Source: Ephemerocybe angulata (lineage: Eukaryota; Basidiomycota; Agaricomycetes; Agaricales; Psathyrellaceae). Taken from it: a DNA stretch of 64,000 bases. A program made the position numbers and the translations under genes. The notes under the pieces were generated by a model. It did not search any database, was not told where the DNA came from, and saw only the letters and a list, made by a program, of their open reading frames with translations. The DNA is taken from the NCBI GenBank assembly GCA_013368325.1, contig JAACJK010000116.1, forward strand, positions 186,001 through 250,000, in the 5' to 3' direction. This document shows positions 1 to 12,681 of the stretch, piece after piece (within the stretch, counting starts at the first letter, position 1; the number at the start of each line of letters is the position of its first letter).

Positions 1-264
1 TCATTACGCTTTGGAAGGGTGTGGATGGGGGCGGAGCGGGAGCTGGGGGAGAGGCAGGTGCCTATGTCGTTGGAGCAGGGGCAGATGCCAGTGCCGGTGC
101 AGGTGCGGGAGTTGGGTGCGGATGCAGGCGTAGATGCGAAGGAGGTTAAACCACTGGCACCGATCTCGTCCCTCACGGCGTACGATTCGAACCTCATCCA
201 GCTCGCGGTGCCGTGCGCTGTGCTCGCTGTATGTACGTGGTACGTTTTCTCGAGGTTCGTTTGA
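1..264 (+). CDS. C-terminus of a tail-anchored membrane protein (partial)
   Basis: The frame is open from the window edge to a TGA at 262-264, so only the last 87 residues are visible. The visible part starts with a Glu/Gly/Val/Pro-rich low-complexity linker. It ends in one hydrophobic segment (NLIQLAVPCAVLAVCTWYVF) followed by only a few residues. That is the architecture of a C-tail-anchored protein of the ER or mitochondrial outer membrane. The soluble domain that would identify the family lies outside the window. A SNARE, a VAP-type protein or an E2 of the Ubc6 type are possible, and none can be chosen from this piece. The frame and stop are seen directly; membrane insertion is inferred. 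Confidence 0.6.
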   Translation, partial: SLRFGRVWMGAERELGERQVPMSLEQGQMPVPVQVRELGADAGVDAKEVKPLAPISSLTAYDSNLIQLAVPCAVLAVCTWYVFSRFV

Positions 265-1276
265 GGCGTTCGCCTTCTTCCTCTTCCCTTTCCATCTTTC
301 TTCGACCTTTCCCCTTGTCTGCTATGTATCCAGAATGACTTTCTGCCTCCTCGTTTGTTATTCTCTTGTTCCCCTCTCCCTGCCCCTGTCCTGTTCTGCC
401 TTTGATACCACCGAACCACCGACCGACGATGTCTTTCGCGCACGTTATATATAGTACTTAGATACATACTGTTCTTGTTTTGCGTTTGGTGTATAGTTAC
501 GAATCGTGGATGTGTTATGATTAGAAAACGATGTATATATGTGAATGAGCTTGCAAGGTCGCAGTCACCGGCATCGTTGTCTGATTGGCGCCCTTCTGTC
601 AATGACGCAGTGTTGTCATTGCTACATTAAGGGCGGAGACCAAGCCGGCGGACAGTCGAGAGTTTTGAGTTATTTGGATTCTCATCGCTAGTCGAAGTGA
701 TGGTGCGCAGGTTGTTAAGTAGTCTAAAGCTGCAGCCGCACGGGAGGGCGAAGGAAGTCGATGGAGAAAGTAGATAAGGGAAGCGTGAAAGGTCGCGAAC
801 AAAGCGTTGGCGTAGCAAATAAAGTGAAGTAGTCCTTCTGAGAATAGCTTGATATCAGTCTTGGGAGAGATATGTTGTGGGACGGGTAAGCGGCCAGTGT
901 TCGTATTCAGCCGCGGGTTGTCCTAGGGGCAAGTCTTCCCCACATCTACCGGATTCAATGAGTATTAGGACGGCAGGAAAGGCTGTGTATTCGTGGAATG
1001 CCTACCTCAACCAGTGCTCGCCGTGGAAGACCGCGTCTCGAAGCTCAATTTTGGTGGTCGGCACGTTTGCGAGAATCTCTTGCAGACCGCAGACATACAA
1101 ACCTTCATGGCAGAAGGGTGGGATCCACATGAGGAGATCACCGTTCGTGTTCTGCAGCCAGCCATCCTCTCCAATTGTGGCGCAACCGTATGAATATTCG
1201 TGGAGAAAGAGGGGCTCTAATAGTAGTAAGGAAGATGGGGATGTTAGCTAAGGATAGTTATAAGAAAGATAGACTG
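265..1276. other. Intergenic region, two convergent 3' ends
   Basis: This holds the 3' flanks of the tail-anchored gene and of the minus-strand NLR gene. Short open frames occur, but they have no protein-like features. A T-rich, CT-rich stretch at about 270-470 looks like 3' UTR. No other feature was recognised. Confidence 0.5.
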
Positions 1277-4200
1277 CTAAACGATTGTCGCACCTTGACT
1301 TCCTCGGGCTCCAAGAGCTTGAGGGAGCTTCCAGACCCGAACGGTCTTATCATCTGAGCCGGACGCAATGCAGCTCCCGTCGGGGGAGAACGCTACTGAG
1401 GTAATGCCGCGGGTATGGCCAATGAACGGATCCAAAGCAGCTTTGCCTGTCTGCACATCCCAGACCCGAACGGTATTGTCATACGAGCAGGAAGCAATGT
1501 ACCGCCCATTGGGCGAGAAGGCTACCGAGTTAACCACATCCTTATGTCCCTTGAATGTGCCCATAGTCACTTGGCCCGTCTGCGTATCCCAGAGCTGGAT
1601 GGTTTTGTCCCTCAACCCAGAGGCGACGTGCCTCCCGTCAGGCGAAAACGCGACCGACCGAACAGAGGTGTGGCCTTCAAATGGAGCCATGGTAGGTTGA
1701 CCCGCCTCAACATCCCAGACCCGGACGGTCTTGTCGTCCGAGCCAGAGGCGATGTACCGCCCATCGGGCGAGAAGGCCACCGACCGAATGTAGCCCGTAT
1801 GTCCCTTGAATGGCTCCAAAGCAGGTTTCCCTGTTCGTGCGTCCCATACTCTGACAGTCTTGTCCTTTGAAGCAGAGACGATGTGTTTTCCATCCGGTGA
1901 GAAAGCAACCCTACTTCCATTCCCTACTATGGGTGTGTCCAATGCCATTTTGCCAGTCCGAATGTCCCAGAGGTGGATAGTTTCACCCGAGCTAGAGGCA
2001 ACGTGCCTCCCATCGGGCGAGAATGCGACTGAGAAAACAAAGTCTCTATGCCCAGTATAGGGATCCAACGCAGTCTGACCTTCCTGCACATCCCAGACCC
2101 CGACTGTCTTGTCCAACGAGCCGGACACAATGTATCTCCCGTCGGGCGAGAAGGCTACTGAGGTGACATAATCGGTATGTCCCCACCATGGATCGGAAGT
2201 TGCTTGGCTCGTCTGCACGTCCCAGACTTGGATTATGATAGTTCCGTCGTCGGACCCAGACATAACATGCCTCCCATCAGGCGAGAAGGCGACTGAGGAA
2301 ACCGAATGGGAGTGTCCTATAAATGGAACCATAGCAGGCTGGCCTGTTTTCGCATCCCAGACGCGGACGGTCTTGTCGTACGAGCCGGACACAATGTGGC
2401 TCCCGTCAGGAGAAAAGGCCACTGATTGAACACCATCTCTATGTCCTGTAAGTGGATCTAAAACGGGCAAGCCTGTCTGCGCATCCCAGACCCGGATGGT
2501 GTCGTCCCCTCCAGAAACGACCTTCTTCCCATCGGGAGAAAAAGCCACCGAGCGAACACTACCTGTATGTCCTATGAAGAGTCGATCCAGGACAGGCTGA
2601 CATGCTTGCGTATCCCAGACTTGGATGGTTTTGTCAGATGAGCCAATTACGATGTACCTCCCGTTGGGGGAGAACCCTACTGACCTCACTTCTCTAGTTT
2701 GTATTGCGGAAAGATCTAATGCGGGTTGACCCAGTTGCGCGTCCCAGACCCGGACAGTTTCGTCGTCCGATCCAGAGACGATGTACCTCCCATCGGGGGA
2801 GAATCCCACTGAGTTTATGTTGTCCGTATGTCCGATGAATGGATCCAAGGCCAGCTGGGCCGTTTGTGCATCCCAGACCCGAACAGTCTTGTCGAGCGAG
2901 CCCGAGGCGATTTTCCTCCCATCGGGAGAGAAGGCCACTGAGAGAACAGCGTCTGCATGTCCTGTGAACGGGCCTCCGACCTCCTGTCCAGTCTGCACAT
3001 TGAAAATGCGAACGAACCCAGCGCAATCACCCGATGCAAAGTACTTGCTGTCAGGCGAGAATGCAACTGATAAGATAGATAATCCTGCATTTAAAGTCAG
3101 AACGTGCCGTCCTCCAAGAGGTCGATGGTGCAGCTTGGGGACCCCCTTGAACCCAGGAAAGGAAAATTGGGTTGGCTTTTTTATCGCAGCGTACCACGGC
3201 AGGGCAGAGAGGTATAGATGGGGCACACTGTGAGAGATGGGAGTTCGGAAGTTGTGGGCGAAGTCGCCAACTTCGCTCAGGAGGCTACCAAGCTCTGTGG
3301 GACCGAGTACCTATTCTGATGGCATTAGGAATATACAGAGCTAAGGACTGCATGACTGCTTACCTTCGCCAACCGCCAAAGAATGGTATAGGCATATTGG
3401 ACATCCTTCGCGACGCTCAAGGCTTCCAACCAATGCAGCACCATCGACCCACTCAGAAAGTCGCGCAATTTCGATTGCCAATGGTCGTCGACTCCAGCAG
3501 AGATAACATGTTCTCCCCAGGCCGTACACGCGTACACAAGCTCCGTTGCGATGGAAAGTAGAGTAGGTTGGTCGTCGTTGCTCCTATACGACGTCTGTGC
3601 CCCCGAAACACCGAAGCAAAGCAGGGAGTCCATGATCCTGAAGCAGGCCTCGGCGGTGGCCGAATGGGCGACAGAAACGACCACGGCCCACCGTTGTGTT
3701 CCAAGCTTTTCCGAAGTCAGGTAGTCGAAAAAGGACGCGTGAAAGATGGAGATGCTTCCCTTGTCATCCCCATCCTCTGGGAGTTGAACGACGGAGTGAA
3801 GCGCGTTAAATGCCCCCCGGACCTTTCTGGCAGTTGTCCCCAGCAGCTTCCCGTAGTCGTGAACAGAGAGTGGTTTCTGCGCGGTGACAAGAAGCGATAG
3901 GCCAGAGTGAATTTGTTTTACTTCACCCTCCTCCAGGTCACTGAAAGCTTCCGACAAGATACGGCGATAGAGGTCATCGACCCCTTTGGATTTGAGATCA
4001 GACGTGCGTTGAGTGAATTCCTGGAACCGGTCAAGGCACGATGTGTTGGACGAGGTGATGTATTTGATTGCAGTCGAAGCCACGATAAACAAATTGCCAG
4101 AGTAGTCGGCGATCTTCTCAATCTCAGGAGGGGGCCAGTTCTGCCGATATTGTTCGTAGATCTCGGGGTTGCGCTTGAAATAGTTGTCGAGGAAGAGGGT

Positions 4201-6025
4201 TATGTCGGCGTGGACGTCCTTGGCGTCGATCTCATGCAAGCGAAGCGACTTGTGCTGCGTTGAGTCAAACTTCTTGAAGGGCTGTCTGAGTGCTCGTTCA
4301 GGCCGGCTGGTGAGGAAGAATTTGATCGAGGTCGTGGGAGCTTGGGAAAGGATGGCGGATAGAAAACCCTCGATGGCTTCCTTGTCGTCGCATTCGTCCA
4401 AGGCGTCGACGCAGAGTACGACGATTTCGTCAGGGCGGAAGGCCTGCTCAGCTGGCCGAAGAATGAACTTTGCATATTGATCCTTCAGTTGCATCTTCGT
4501 CGGATTTCTGCATGATCCATCGTCTGCGAGGATTTGTTGAAGGGCGGCGCCAAACTTCGGATTTTCCTGTGCCAGAATCTTGGCGAGGGTAGGGATGATG
4601 AGATAGACGTTTCTCAATTCACTTTCCTTGATCGTGCAGAAGTGAGTAGCACCCAGGAGCCCCCGTTCCTTGAGTTTCGAGCAAAGTGTCTTGGCCACGG
4701 CAGTCTTCCCCGTACCGGCCAACCCGTTCAGCCAAAAAAGGTGCGGGGATAGCTGATCCTCTGCCCACGCCAAAAGCATGGAAAGCAGCGATAGGCGGGT
4801 ACCAGGTACACATTCAGAACCCCGCTCCGGATTGTTGTATTCCCCACCGTCGATGCTTCCAAGTTTCTTTAGTAGCTCTGATCGTAAGTGTGAGTGAATC
4901 GACGATCCAAGGCTAGGGTGATGGCCTCACCAGATTTCCAAAGAAATTCTATGGCCCCTTCGACATTGCACAGTGCTCCATTGGTCTCCTCAATAACTGC
5001 GACGCGGTATGAGGAACGAAACTTTACTTAAGGACAAGAACCTACTTCTAAACCGGTCCTTTATCCACCCAATGCCGTCGACAATCTGCAAAGTTCGACG
5101 CTCGTTGGTGGCGGTCGCCTCGAACTATCATTCTTGAGCTTCCTGCTCGACTAAACCCTTGATACACTCACCAGAGCAAGTTCTATAGCGAGTTCGATTT
5201 CTCGGGTAAGTTTCAACACTTCCTGCTTGTCCTGGGCCGTGAGCATCGTGCGCTCCAGCTTCGACCTATTTTCATCGACCTTCCGCATCAGTAATTTCTG
5301 CATATCAACTAGCGTCCTATTTTCCCGTCAGTGAGGCAAGGCTTCTCGAAATGGTCATTTAGCATTACCGCGAGAGCCCACTAAAACGATCCTCAGCTCC
5401 TTGCGAAGCATCCGTCGGCCATGATGCCATGATAGAGGATACCACATCGACCCTCTTCAGCAGGCGCTCAAGCTCCTCGCGATTCTCGCCGTAAGCCTAG
5501 CCAGATGTCAGTGGAATGGGAGCGAAGGTCTGACAGAGGACGCACGTCGATGGTGTCGCAGATGACTAGCAGCGCAGCCGCGGTACTCTTCAATGGCGTG
5601 AAAACATCGGTCGCCCTTTCAATCGCCCGCAACGTGGTCTTGACTCCTTCGTAGACCTTTCGGCCTGTACTTGGTGCTTCGTAAGTAGGGCTGGAATATC
5701 TTTCGCGATTGATGTCTACTGTGTAGCGATCGGTACTGGCGAGTTGAGGTGGCATAGAGGCGGGATTGTCGAGGGCGTCCTGTTCGTCCCTATTCAGATT
5801 CTCGATCGCATCCCCTTCACTGATGGAAGCTTGGTTGGTCCCCTCCCTAGGTTTCGCAGTGGTTCCAAGAGGGGGATGAGGAGTCCGAAGTCTTGACCCC
5901 TTGGCGTGAAATGGCTCCTGAGAACGAGATGGAGACGACGTAGACGACTTGGTAAGATGTTTAGTGAACCATCCTTTGAATCGATCTCGCTTTCGAGGCG
6001 GTTCGTGCCGGTCTGGGGGATCCAT
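1277..6025 (-). CDS. STAND/NLR-like receptor: N-terminal helical domain, NACHT NTPase, 14 WD40 repeats
   Basis: Predicted exons on the minus strand are 6025-5546, 5496-5369, 5316-5172, 5085-5046, 4996-4931, 4877-3364 and 3310-1277. They join in frame to 1468 residues. The N-terminus is basic (RKRDRFKGWFTKHL) and leads into a helical domain found in fungal STAND proteins (VKTTLRAIERATDVFTPLKS). The NACHT domain has Walker A (GLAGTGKT), Walker B (VVLCVDALDECDD) and an upstream CVPGTR motif. A linker (SHSVPHLYLSALPW) leads to 14 WD40 repeats, enough for two seven-bladed propellers. Such proteins act as cytosolic signal-transducing switches in non-self recognition or programmed cell death. The repeats bind ligand and nucleotide binding drives oligomerisation; that role is known for the family and not shown here. 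The start at 6025 was chosen because the basic N-terminus is typical. A clean extra exon (6439-6371) spliced to 6256 would extend it to 1568 residues. Confidence 0.88.
1300..3120 (-). repeat. Tandem array of 14 WD40-repeat units, about 129 bases each
   Basis: Fourteen units follow one another in a single exon. Each carries the core SVAFSPDG, then an (A/V)SGS(D/S)DKTVRVWD-like strand and a TG(Q/K) turn. Most units are 42-44 residues long. Unit 1, nearest the linker, and unit 10 are the most divergent (VGNGSRVAFSPDG has lost the GH...V spacing). Near-identity between units implies recent unequal exchange or gene conversion, as known for fungal HNWD-type incompatibility genes. Confidence 0.9.
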
Positions 6026-6370
6026 TTGCACTGGCCCACTGGGGGAACGACGATTGGAGTCGAACCAACCTGATTTGCTTCTTGTCAGTCCAAGTTCGTC
6101 GATGCCTCGTGCCTCCACGCCCACACTGCCATGAAATGCCAGAATTGGTAAGGAGTCGACGCCCACAGTTATCAAAGGTACATTGAATGCTGTATACAGA
6201 TTGGAGATTTCAAACCTTTCAAATTTCAGCGCTCTGCCTGCAAAGGGTGTTCGTATCTGCAATTATTTTGCTCGGTAACGCACATTTCCAATATATTGTC
6301 AATATATGCAAGAAATATACTTCCGAGGTACCTTAGTCGAAGTCGGAAAAGAGCATTGTATAGCACTCAC

Positions 6371-6780
6371 CAAGGCTACATAGACGCCAGTGCGCCCTCC
6401 CCAAACCAGACTTTGCTCCGTCCTTGTTAATGCGGACATCCCAGGTGCTTGGGTCTCCCACCCTTCACAGTCCCGCTAAAGCTTGCACAGCTTCGAGGCT
6501 GTCTTGCAGATATGTTGTCGAAGACATCTTAGAAGTGGCCGGTGTTGGAGAGAGGAGAAGGGACCCGTTGTGGTTCTGGGAAGGGAGAAGTGATCCGTTT
6601 GACCCGGATGGCGAGCTCGTCGTTGACCACGATGCCCAAGCCATCAAGATCACTCGCTCGCTTTTGAACCTCGACCACCATTTTCTAGAACTCTGCCAAC
6701 GACGGAGCTCGATACCACCTAGGTTGTCATGGCCCGCTATCTGTGGAAGTTGGTCTAGAAAAGGTTGGAGCCGGCCGCTT
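6371..6780 (-). other. Possible upstream coding exons or relic in front of the NLR gene
   Basis: On the minus strand an ATG at 6439 opens 23 codons (MSALTRTEQSLVWGGRTGVY...). They end at a good GTGAGT donor, and the acceptor TTGCAG at 6257 joins them in frame to the NLR N-terminal exon. Further upstream (about 6530-6760) a minus-strand frame reads LGIVVNDELAIRVKRI. This segment is similar at DNA level to 62.17-62.39 kb. It may be additional N-terminal exons of the receptor, a separate small gene, or a degraded copy. I could not join all pieces without stops, so no CDS is called. Confidence 0.35.
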
Positions 6781-7898
6781 AGATGTTACGTGGAGGCTCG
6801 ATGGATGGGAAGAGTAATACGAGCTTTAGAAGCATGTAAGTGTAAGTGTATGGTTGAGAGGCAGTGTCATGGTCTATGCAGGCACATATACATACTAGTG
6901 GACTCTCAGGGACTCTCAGTCTATGCACACCGACAATGTACTCACCTGGCCCTGCCGCTTCCAACAGCTGTATCCACAACAGCCCTGACTTCACATGCTA
7001 CTCTACGACACCGAGTCTGCCTTTCGACACTATGGTGCTAACAGGTGTACTAGTACACTCAATGCGAACGGTGAGGGGAGTGTTGGAACTCACGCAAACA
7101 CCAGGATCTTCATGGACTGCAGCCTGGGACGGTCATCTGGGCCGAGCACAAGGGATGGGCATGTCAGTCTCACTGACACGCTGTTCTCATGATATAGCCT
7201 GATTTTAGCCTCGGATAGCACATCCCGCTGTATGATAGAGTTCTCCACTATCTCGAGGCCAGGGGCGGGCGCCTATTTCAAGCACTTACCTGTCCCTCAG
7301 TCATGGCTGTGCTCATCGCTATAAGCTCGTAAGTCCTAGGCTAGTACCGTAATTGACCTGTTGCTGCACATACTTATGGTGAGCTCCCTGGGCCAGAAAG
7401 AAAGATTCCGTCGGTGCTACACAGACCAACGAATGTAACCGCTGGAAACCAAACCAATGAGTTTGATTTGAGAGATACGAGTGCAGGCTCAGTCGGAGTA
7501 GATCTGAATGAACTTAAGTCTCGTAAAGCACACCCAGTGAGGCACTTGAGCGGGGAGCATAAGTTGCAACTCTGAGCTGCCTCAACCTTCCAAATCATGT
7601 TTTGACGCTCAAAGCGGTAGTATTGGTGAATGTGGCTCAACTCTTTCTGAGTTTAGGTACACTTACAACGGAAGAGAATGCGTTTAATAATCTCATTTCA
7701 TTGATGTGTGGTGGTTGGTGGCAGAGTGACTTTCGAGGCTTCGAGCTTCGAGGCTTACTCCGATGTTGTGTGACAAGTGACACACCGAAGCGCGTCGATC
7801 ACGTTGTGCGTCACAGCGGTTTCGCGTTCAAGCGTGTCACACACTCCTGGTCAACGACCAACGACGACGAGGTCGGCCACAACGGAGATCAGCCCACC
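6781..7898. promoter_or_regulatory. Divergent intergenic region between the NLR and SMC1 genes
   Basis: This is the region upstream of the start codons of two divergent genes, and it should hold both promoters. An imperfect direct repeat is seen at about 7736-7755 (cgaggcttcgagcttcgagg). No convincing TATA box or other specific site was identified. Confidence 0.4.
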
Positions 7899-10800
7899 AT
7901 GCCACTGCTCCGGATTGAGGTGTGCGACTTCAAATCGTATAGGTACGTTTGAAATGTCCCAGAACCATACTGAGCGCTAATTAATTATCTAGAGGACACC
8001 AGACAATTGGCCCCTTCACTAATTTCACGTCGGTTATCGGTCCCAATGGCGCTGGAAAGTCGAATCTCATGGACGCCATCTCTTTCGTTCTCGGTGTGAA
8101 GAGTGCTCAGCTGCGTAGTTCTCAGCTGAAGGATCTTGTGTATCGCGGGCGGCGCTTGGCGAATGGAACACAGACACAGGAGGATGTAGAAGAAGAAGAG
8201 GAGGAAGAGGGGGAGGGGGAGGGGACTGCGAAAAAGGCATGGGTTATGGCTGTTTTCAGGGACGAGAAGAACAAGGAGTGGACATTCCAGCGAACGTGCG
8301 TGGCTCGACTACTTGAGTGTTTCTGATAATTCAATTCCAGGTTAGGATCTCTACCACAGGCGCTTCGGAATACAAGTTGAACAAGAAAGTCGTGACCTAC
8401 TCCGCCTACAATGCTGCACTCACTTCCCACAACATCCTTGTGAAAGCCAAGAACTTCCTTGTGTTCCAGGGAGACGTCGAGGCTGTCGCGTCCCAATCAC
8501 CTCGCGAGCTTTCTCGCCTTATTGAACAGATTAGCGGGTCGTTAGAGTTAGCAGCGGAATACGAGAAGGCGAAGGAGGAGCAGGAGAAGGCTACCGAAAA
8601 TGCGACTTTCAATTTCACGAAGCGGAGAGGGATTGCAGGAGAGATCAAGCAGTACAAGGAGCAGAAGACCGAGGCCGAGCGATTTGAGGGGTTATGCCAG
8701 GAGAGGGTGAGTGGCCGTTCATCATCCCCTCTAGCTAGCATGCTGACCCAATACAGGATGAGCTCATCCTACAACGCATTCTGCTCAAACTCTACCACAT
8801 CGAGGAAGCCATCGAGAACAACTCGCACGCCATAAACCGCAAGAACAAGGAACTCGTCGGGTTACGTCAGGAACAGGCGGCGCACGACGAAGCACTCAAT
8901 GCTGCTCGGACGGAGCAGGCGAAAGCGAGATCCGGAGTCATGCAGAAGGAGAAGCAGATTAAGAAAGCGGAAAAGGCGATAGACGCCAAGAAGCCCGAAT
9001 TAGCCGCCTTTGAAGCCCAGATTACCCATGCTGCGCGAAAGCTTGCGAATGCGCAGAAGAATCAGGATGAAGTTGCAAAGTCGGGGGAGACGGTGCGGAA
9101 GCGAGTGGAAGCGTTGCAAAAGGAGCTCACTCTCGTCAGACGCGAGGCGGACAAAGCATCAGGTGAGTACGACCCTCTCTCGATCCACAGGATTTTTGAA
9201 GCTAAATTTCTTCAGAGGAGCAGCGTAAGGCTTCACGTCACAATATCGCACTGAGCGAAGAGAGCCTTGCGGAGTATCAAGCCTTGAAGTCGAGTGCGAG
9301 CATGCAGGCCGTAGACGAGCGCCAATCCCTTGAGACGCTGTCACGCGAGGAGAAAACCGCAAACAGAGCTCTTTCGCAGCTAACGGAGCGCAGTGCCAAC
9401 TTTGAGGAGAAGAAGAAGACGCGTTCGGAGGAACTTCAAGTGCAGCTGGATAAGAAGGCCGACCTCGACCAGAAATTGGCGACACTGCAGGGCGAGTTGG
9501 CTCATGCCAGGCAGGAGTTGAATAACCAGCAGGCCGAGAGGGCGAAGATTGCGTACGTCCAAAAGCACTTTTGTGGGCATGTTACTGACAGGCCCATGCA
9601 GTAAGCTCGAAGCCGAGGTTGACGAGAGGCTTCAGAAAGTGTTCAGAGACCTTTTGCAAGCTGGCGTCGACAAGGTCGAGTCTGAGCGTGAATTGAGGCT
9701 GAAAGAGACACTGGCGAACTTGCAGAGAATATTCCCAGGTGTCCGGGGGCGCGTCGTTGACCTTTGCAAGCCTATTCAACGCAAGTATGAGACGGCTGTA
9801 TCCGTTATTTTGGGCCGGAATATCGACGCCATCGTCGTTGACGAAGAGAAGACGGCTATTGACTGCATTGAGGTGGGCGCAGTTCTTTCGCATTGCAACT
9901 CACGTTTTAATACCCGATGTAGTACATGCGCAATCAACGTGCTGGACAAGCTACCTTCATTCCCCTCGACACTATCCAAGCCAAGCCTGTCAACGACAAA
10001 TTCCGGTCCTTCGCCAAGGGCGCGCGTCTGGCTGTTGATGTTGTGCAATACGAACCGGCCGTCGAGCGAGCAATCCAACATGCGTGCGGTAACGCGTTGG
10101 TGTGTGATACTATGGAGGTCGCGAGGTATGTGTGCTACGAGAAGGGGCAGGAAGTTAAAGGTGCGTGTTTTTGGTGTCCTGCTGGAGAGCAAGGGTTGAG
10201 AGAGCCTCGCAGCTGTCACTTTGGAGGGAACTGTCATTCACAAGAGTGGTCTCATCACTGGTGGAAAGAGCACCCATAACAATAGCAAGAAATGGGACGA
10301 CAACGACATTCAAGGTAAGTTGCAACTCCGTTAGTAGCCAGGTGTACATCTAAATGGTGGCTGCATTCTAGGTCTTATGCGATTGCGAGATAGTTTGCAG
10401 GCGCAGCGACTGGAATTGTCGAAACAAAAACCACGAGCGAAGTCGGATGATAATATCATCTCGGAGATCTCGAGGCTCGAAGCTACGATCACGGTTGCTC
10501 GTGATGACCTGGTGAGAAACAACTTGCAGTTTTGAAGGGGTTTCTAGTTCTAACTGGGGCTTGTAGACTGCGGCTAAACTTCGCATCACCGGTCTGAAGG
10601 AGGAGCTCAAGCATGTCGACAAAGAGTTGAAGACCGTTGCTCCTCAGCTTAAGAAGGTGCGGCAATGCCCAAGCGATTCTGGCGATGCTTAATCTAACGA
10701 CTGACGCTCGCATAGGCGACCTCCACCCATGCTGGATTACAATCCAGACTTGAGGAATTATCCGCCGTCATTAATGCAGCGGAAGACGCCATCTTCGCTC

Positions 10801-12681
10801 GATTCTGCCGTAAAATTGGCGTTGCCACCATCCGAGAATACGAAGAGAGGCAATTGAAAATTGCGCAAGAGGAGAGTCAGGCGCGTCTGCGGTTCGACAC
10901 CCAAATTGCTCGTTTAACCACCCAGTACGCACGGCCACCGTTCCGAGATTCTTTCTCTGACACTGATTGTTCGTTAGACACTCCTTTGAGGAGGAAGGTC
11001 TCCGCAGCATCGCTGACCGGGCGAGTAAGTTGACTGTCATCATAGATACGGAGAAGGCGAATTTGGAGAAGTATGAGCAGCAGAAGGCCGCGAAGCAGGC
11101 TGAGATCGAGGACGGCTTGGAGGTGGTCGAAGGTTTGAAGGAGGAGCTGGGCGCTCTGCAGGGTGTTTTGGAGGAAAAGACCAAGGCTGTGGAGCAGGTC
11201 AAGAAGACAACGTCCAAGGCTTCAAAGGTGCTGGACCAGGCGTTGAAGGAGATTGCGACCGCGGTGAGACCTGGTCCCTGCTGCATTTTTGCTTGGGATG
11301 AACCACTAACATGGTGTCGATGCAGAACGATGAGATTGAGAAGCTGGCTTTGGATAGGTCATCGATCTATCGGAAGTGCCGGTTGGAGGAGATTCAACTT
11401 CCTCTCAAGGAGGGTAATCTGAAGAATGTGCCCATGGAAGAGGTATGTTTGTCATGGCTCTAATATACCCCTGTAAAGCTCTGAACATTCCGCTCTCTAT
11501 CTCTAGAATCTCCGAGAGGAGGTCACGATGGACGTGGACGAGGATGAGGACGCCACACAGCGACCCAAGGTTGTGGCCGACTATGGAATCGAGGTTGACT
11601 TCGATTCAGTGGAGGAAGACGAAAGGGAAGAAGACCCAGCCGAGGCGATCGCTCGTTACGATAAGGAGATTGCAAACACCAACGTCGAAATCGAGCGTAT
11701 GGCTCCAAACATGAAGGCGATGGAACGGTATGTTTATTGATCGTCGAAACATTTCTACATGGGGCTCTACTGATCCATCCAATCTGGGCTTCCCGCGATA
11801 CTTTTTTGTTTGCAGATTGGATGACGTCGAGGCCAAGCTTGCCACAACCGAGCGAGAAGCTGAAAAGGCCCGTAAGGACTCGAAGGAAGCGCGCGATCGA
11901 TTCAACGACGTAAAGCGGAGGCGGTAAGCAGGGTTCTTTCATATCGCTTGGTGCTGCTGCTCCGTGCCTGGACTCACCAGTCATTACCCTGCATCTCATC
12001 ACTATTAGGTGCGAAATGTTCAACAAGGCGTACAACCACATCTCCGATCGTATCGATCAGGTTTACAAAGACCTGACAAAGGGCAAGGCCGCGCCAATGG
12101 GAGGTGTTGCGTACCTCAGTTTAGAAGATAACGAGGTAAGTGGCGGGTGTAATTGAGAGTATCTTTAGTAGGTGCCACTCTGACCCACCCGATGCGATCT
12201 CTTGCAGGAACCATACAACGGAGGAATCAAGTATCATGCGATGCCACCTATGAAACGGTTCCGAGATATGGAGCAGCTTTCTGGTGGCGAGAAGACCGTC
12301 GCGGCGTTGGCGCTTCTTTTCGCTATTCATAGGTGTGTCGTCATTTTCCCCAGTTAACGCGAGGCACGGAGTCCTGATATGGTGTTTCAGTTACCAACCT
12401 GCGCCTTTCTTCGTTCTGGACGAGGTTGATGCAGCCCTGGACAACACGAACGTGGCGAAAGTGGCGAACTACATTCGCACGCACGCGTCTGCGAATTTCC
12501 AGTTCATTGTTATCAGCTTGAAGAACTCGTTGTACGAACGTGGAAACTCGCTGGTTGGGATCTATCGCGACCAGGACGTTAATAGTTCGAGAACTCTGAC
12601 GCTTGATGTATGTTGTTTTATCCTCCCTTCGTTATGGCTTGTACTGATCAATGTCTCTAGCTCACCCAATACGATGATTAA
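7899..12681 (+). CDS. SMC1: Structural maintenance of chromosomes protein 1 (cohesin subunit)
   Basis: About 19 exons with introns near 50 bases encode roughly 1240 residues. The first exons are 7899-7942, 7993-8295 and 8346 onward; the last ends in TLDLTQYDD at 12681. The N-terminal half-ATPase has Walker A ([19 protein letters not shown]) and the SMC1-type sequence [20 protein letters not shown]. Two long coiled coils flank a hinge around the [18 protein letters not shown] and [15 protein letters not shown] segments. The C-terminal half has the ABC signature ([15 protein letters not shown]) and Walker B/D-loop ([16 protein letters not shown]). SMC1 pairs with SMC3 through the hinge, and with the kleisin Scc1/Rad21 forms the ring that holds sister chromatids. 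The acidic insertion [15 protein letters not shown] after the N-terminal P-loop region is low complexity. The start was chosen because [15 protein letters not shown] is the usual SMC1 N-terminus. Family and subfamily are firm; individual splice sites were read by eye. Confidence 0.95.

Noticed and set aside
6050..6075. tRNA T-arm-like sequence on the minus strand (stem with a TTCGACT loop)
   Set aside because: No acceptor, D or anticodon arms at the right spacing, and it lies inside an NLR coding exon.
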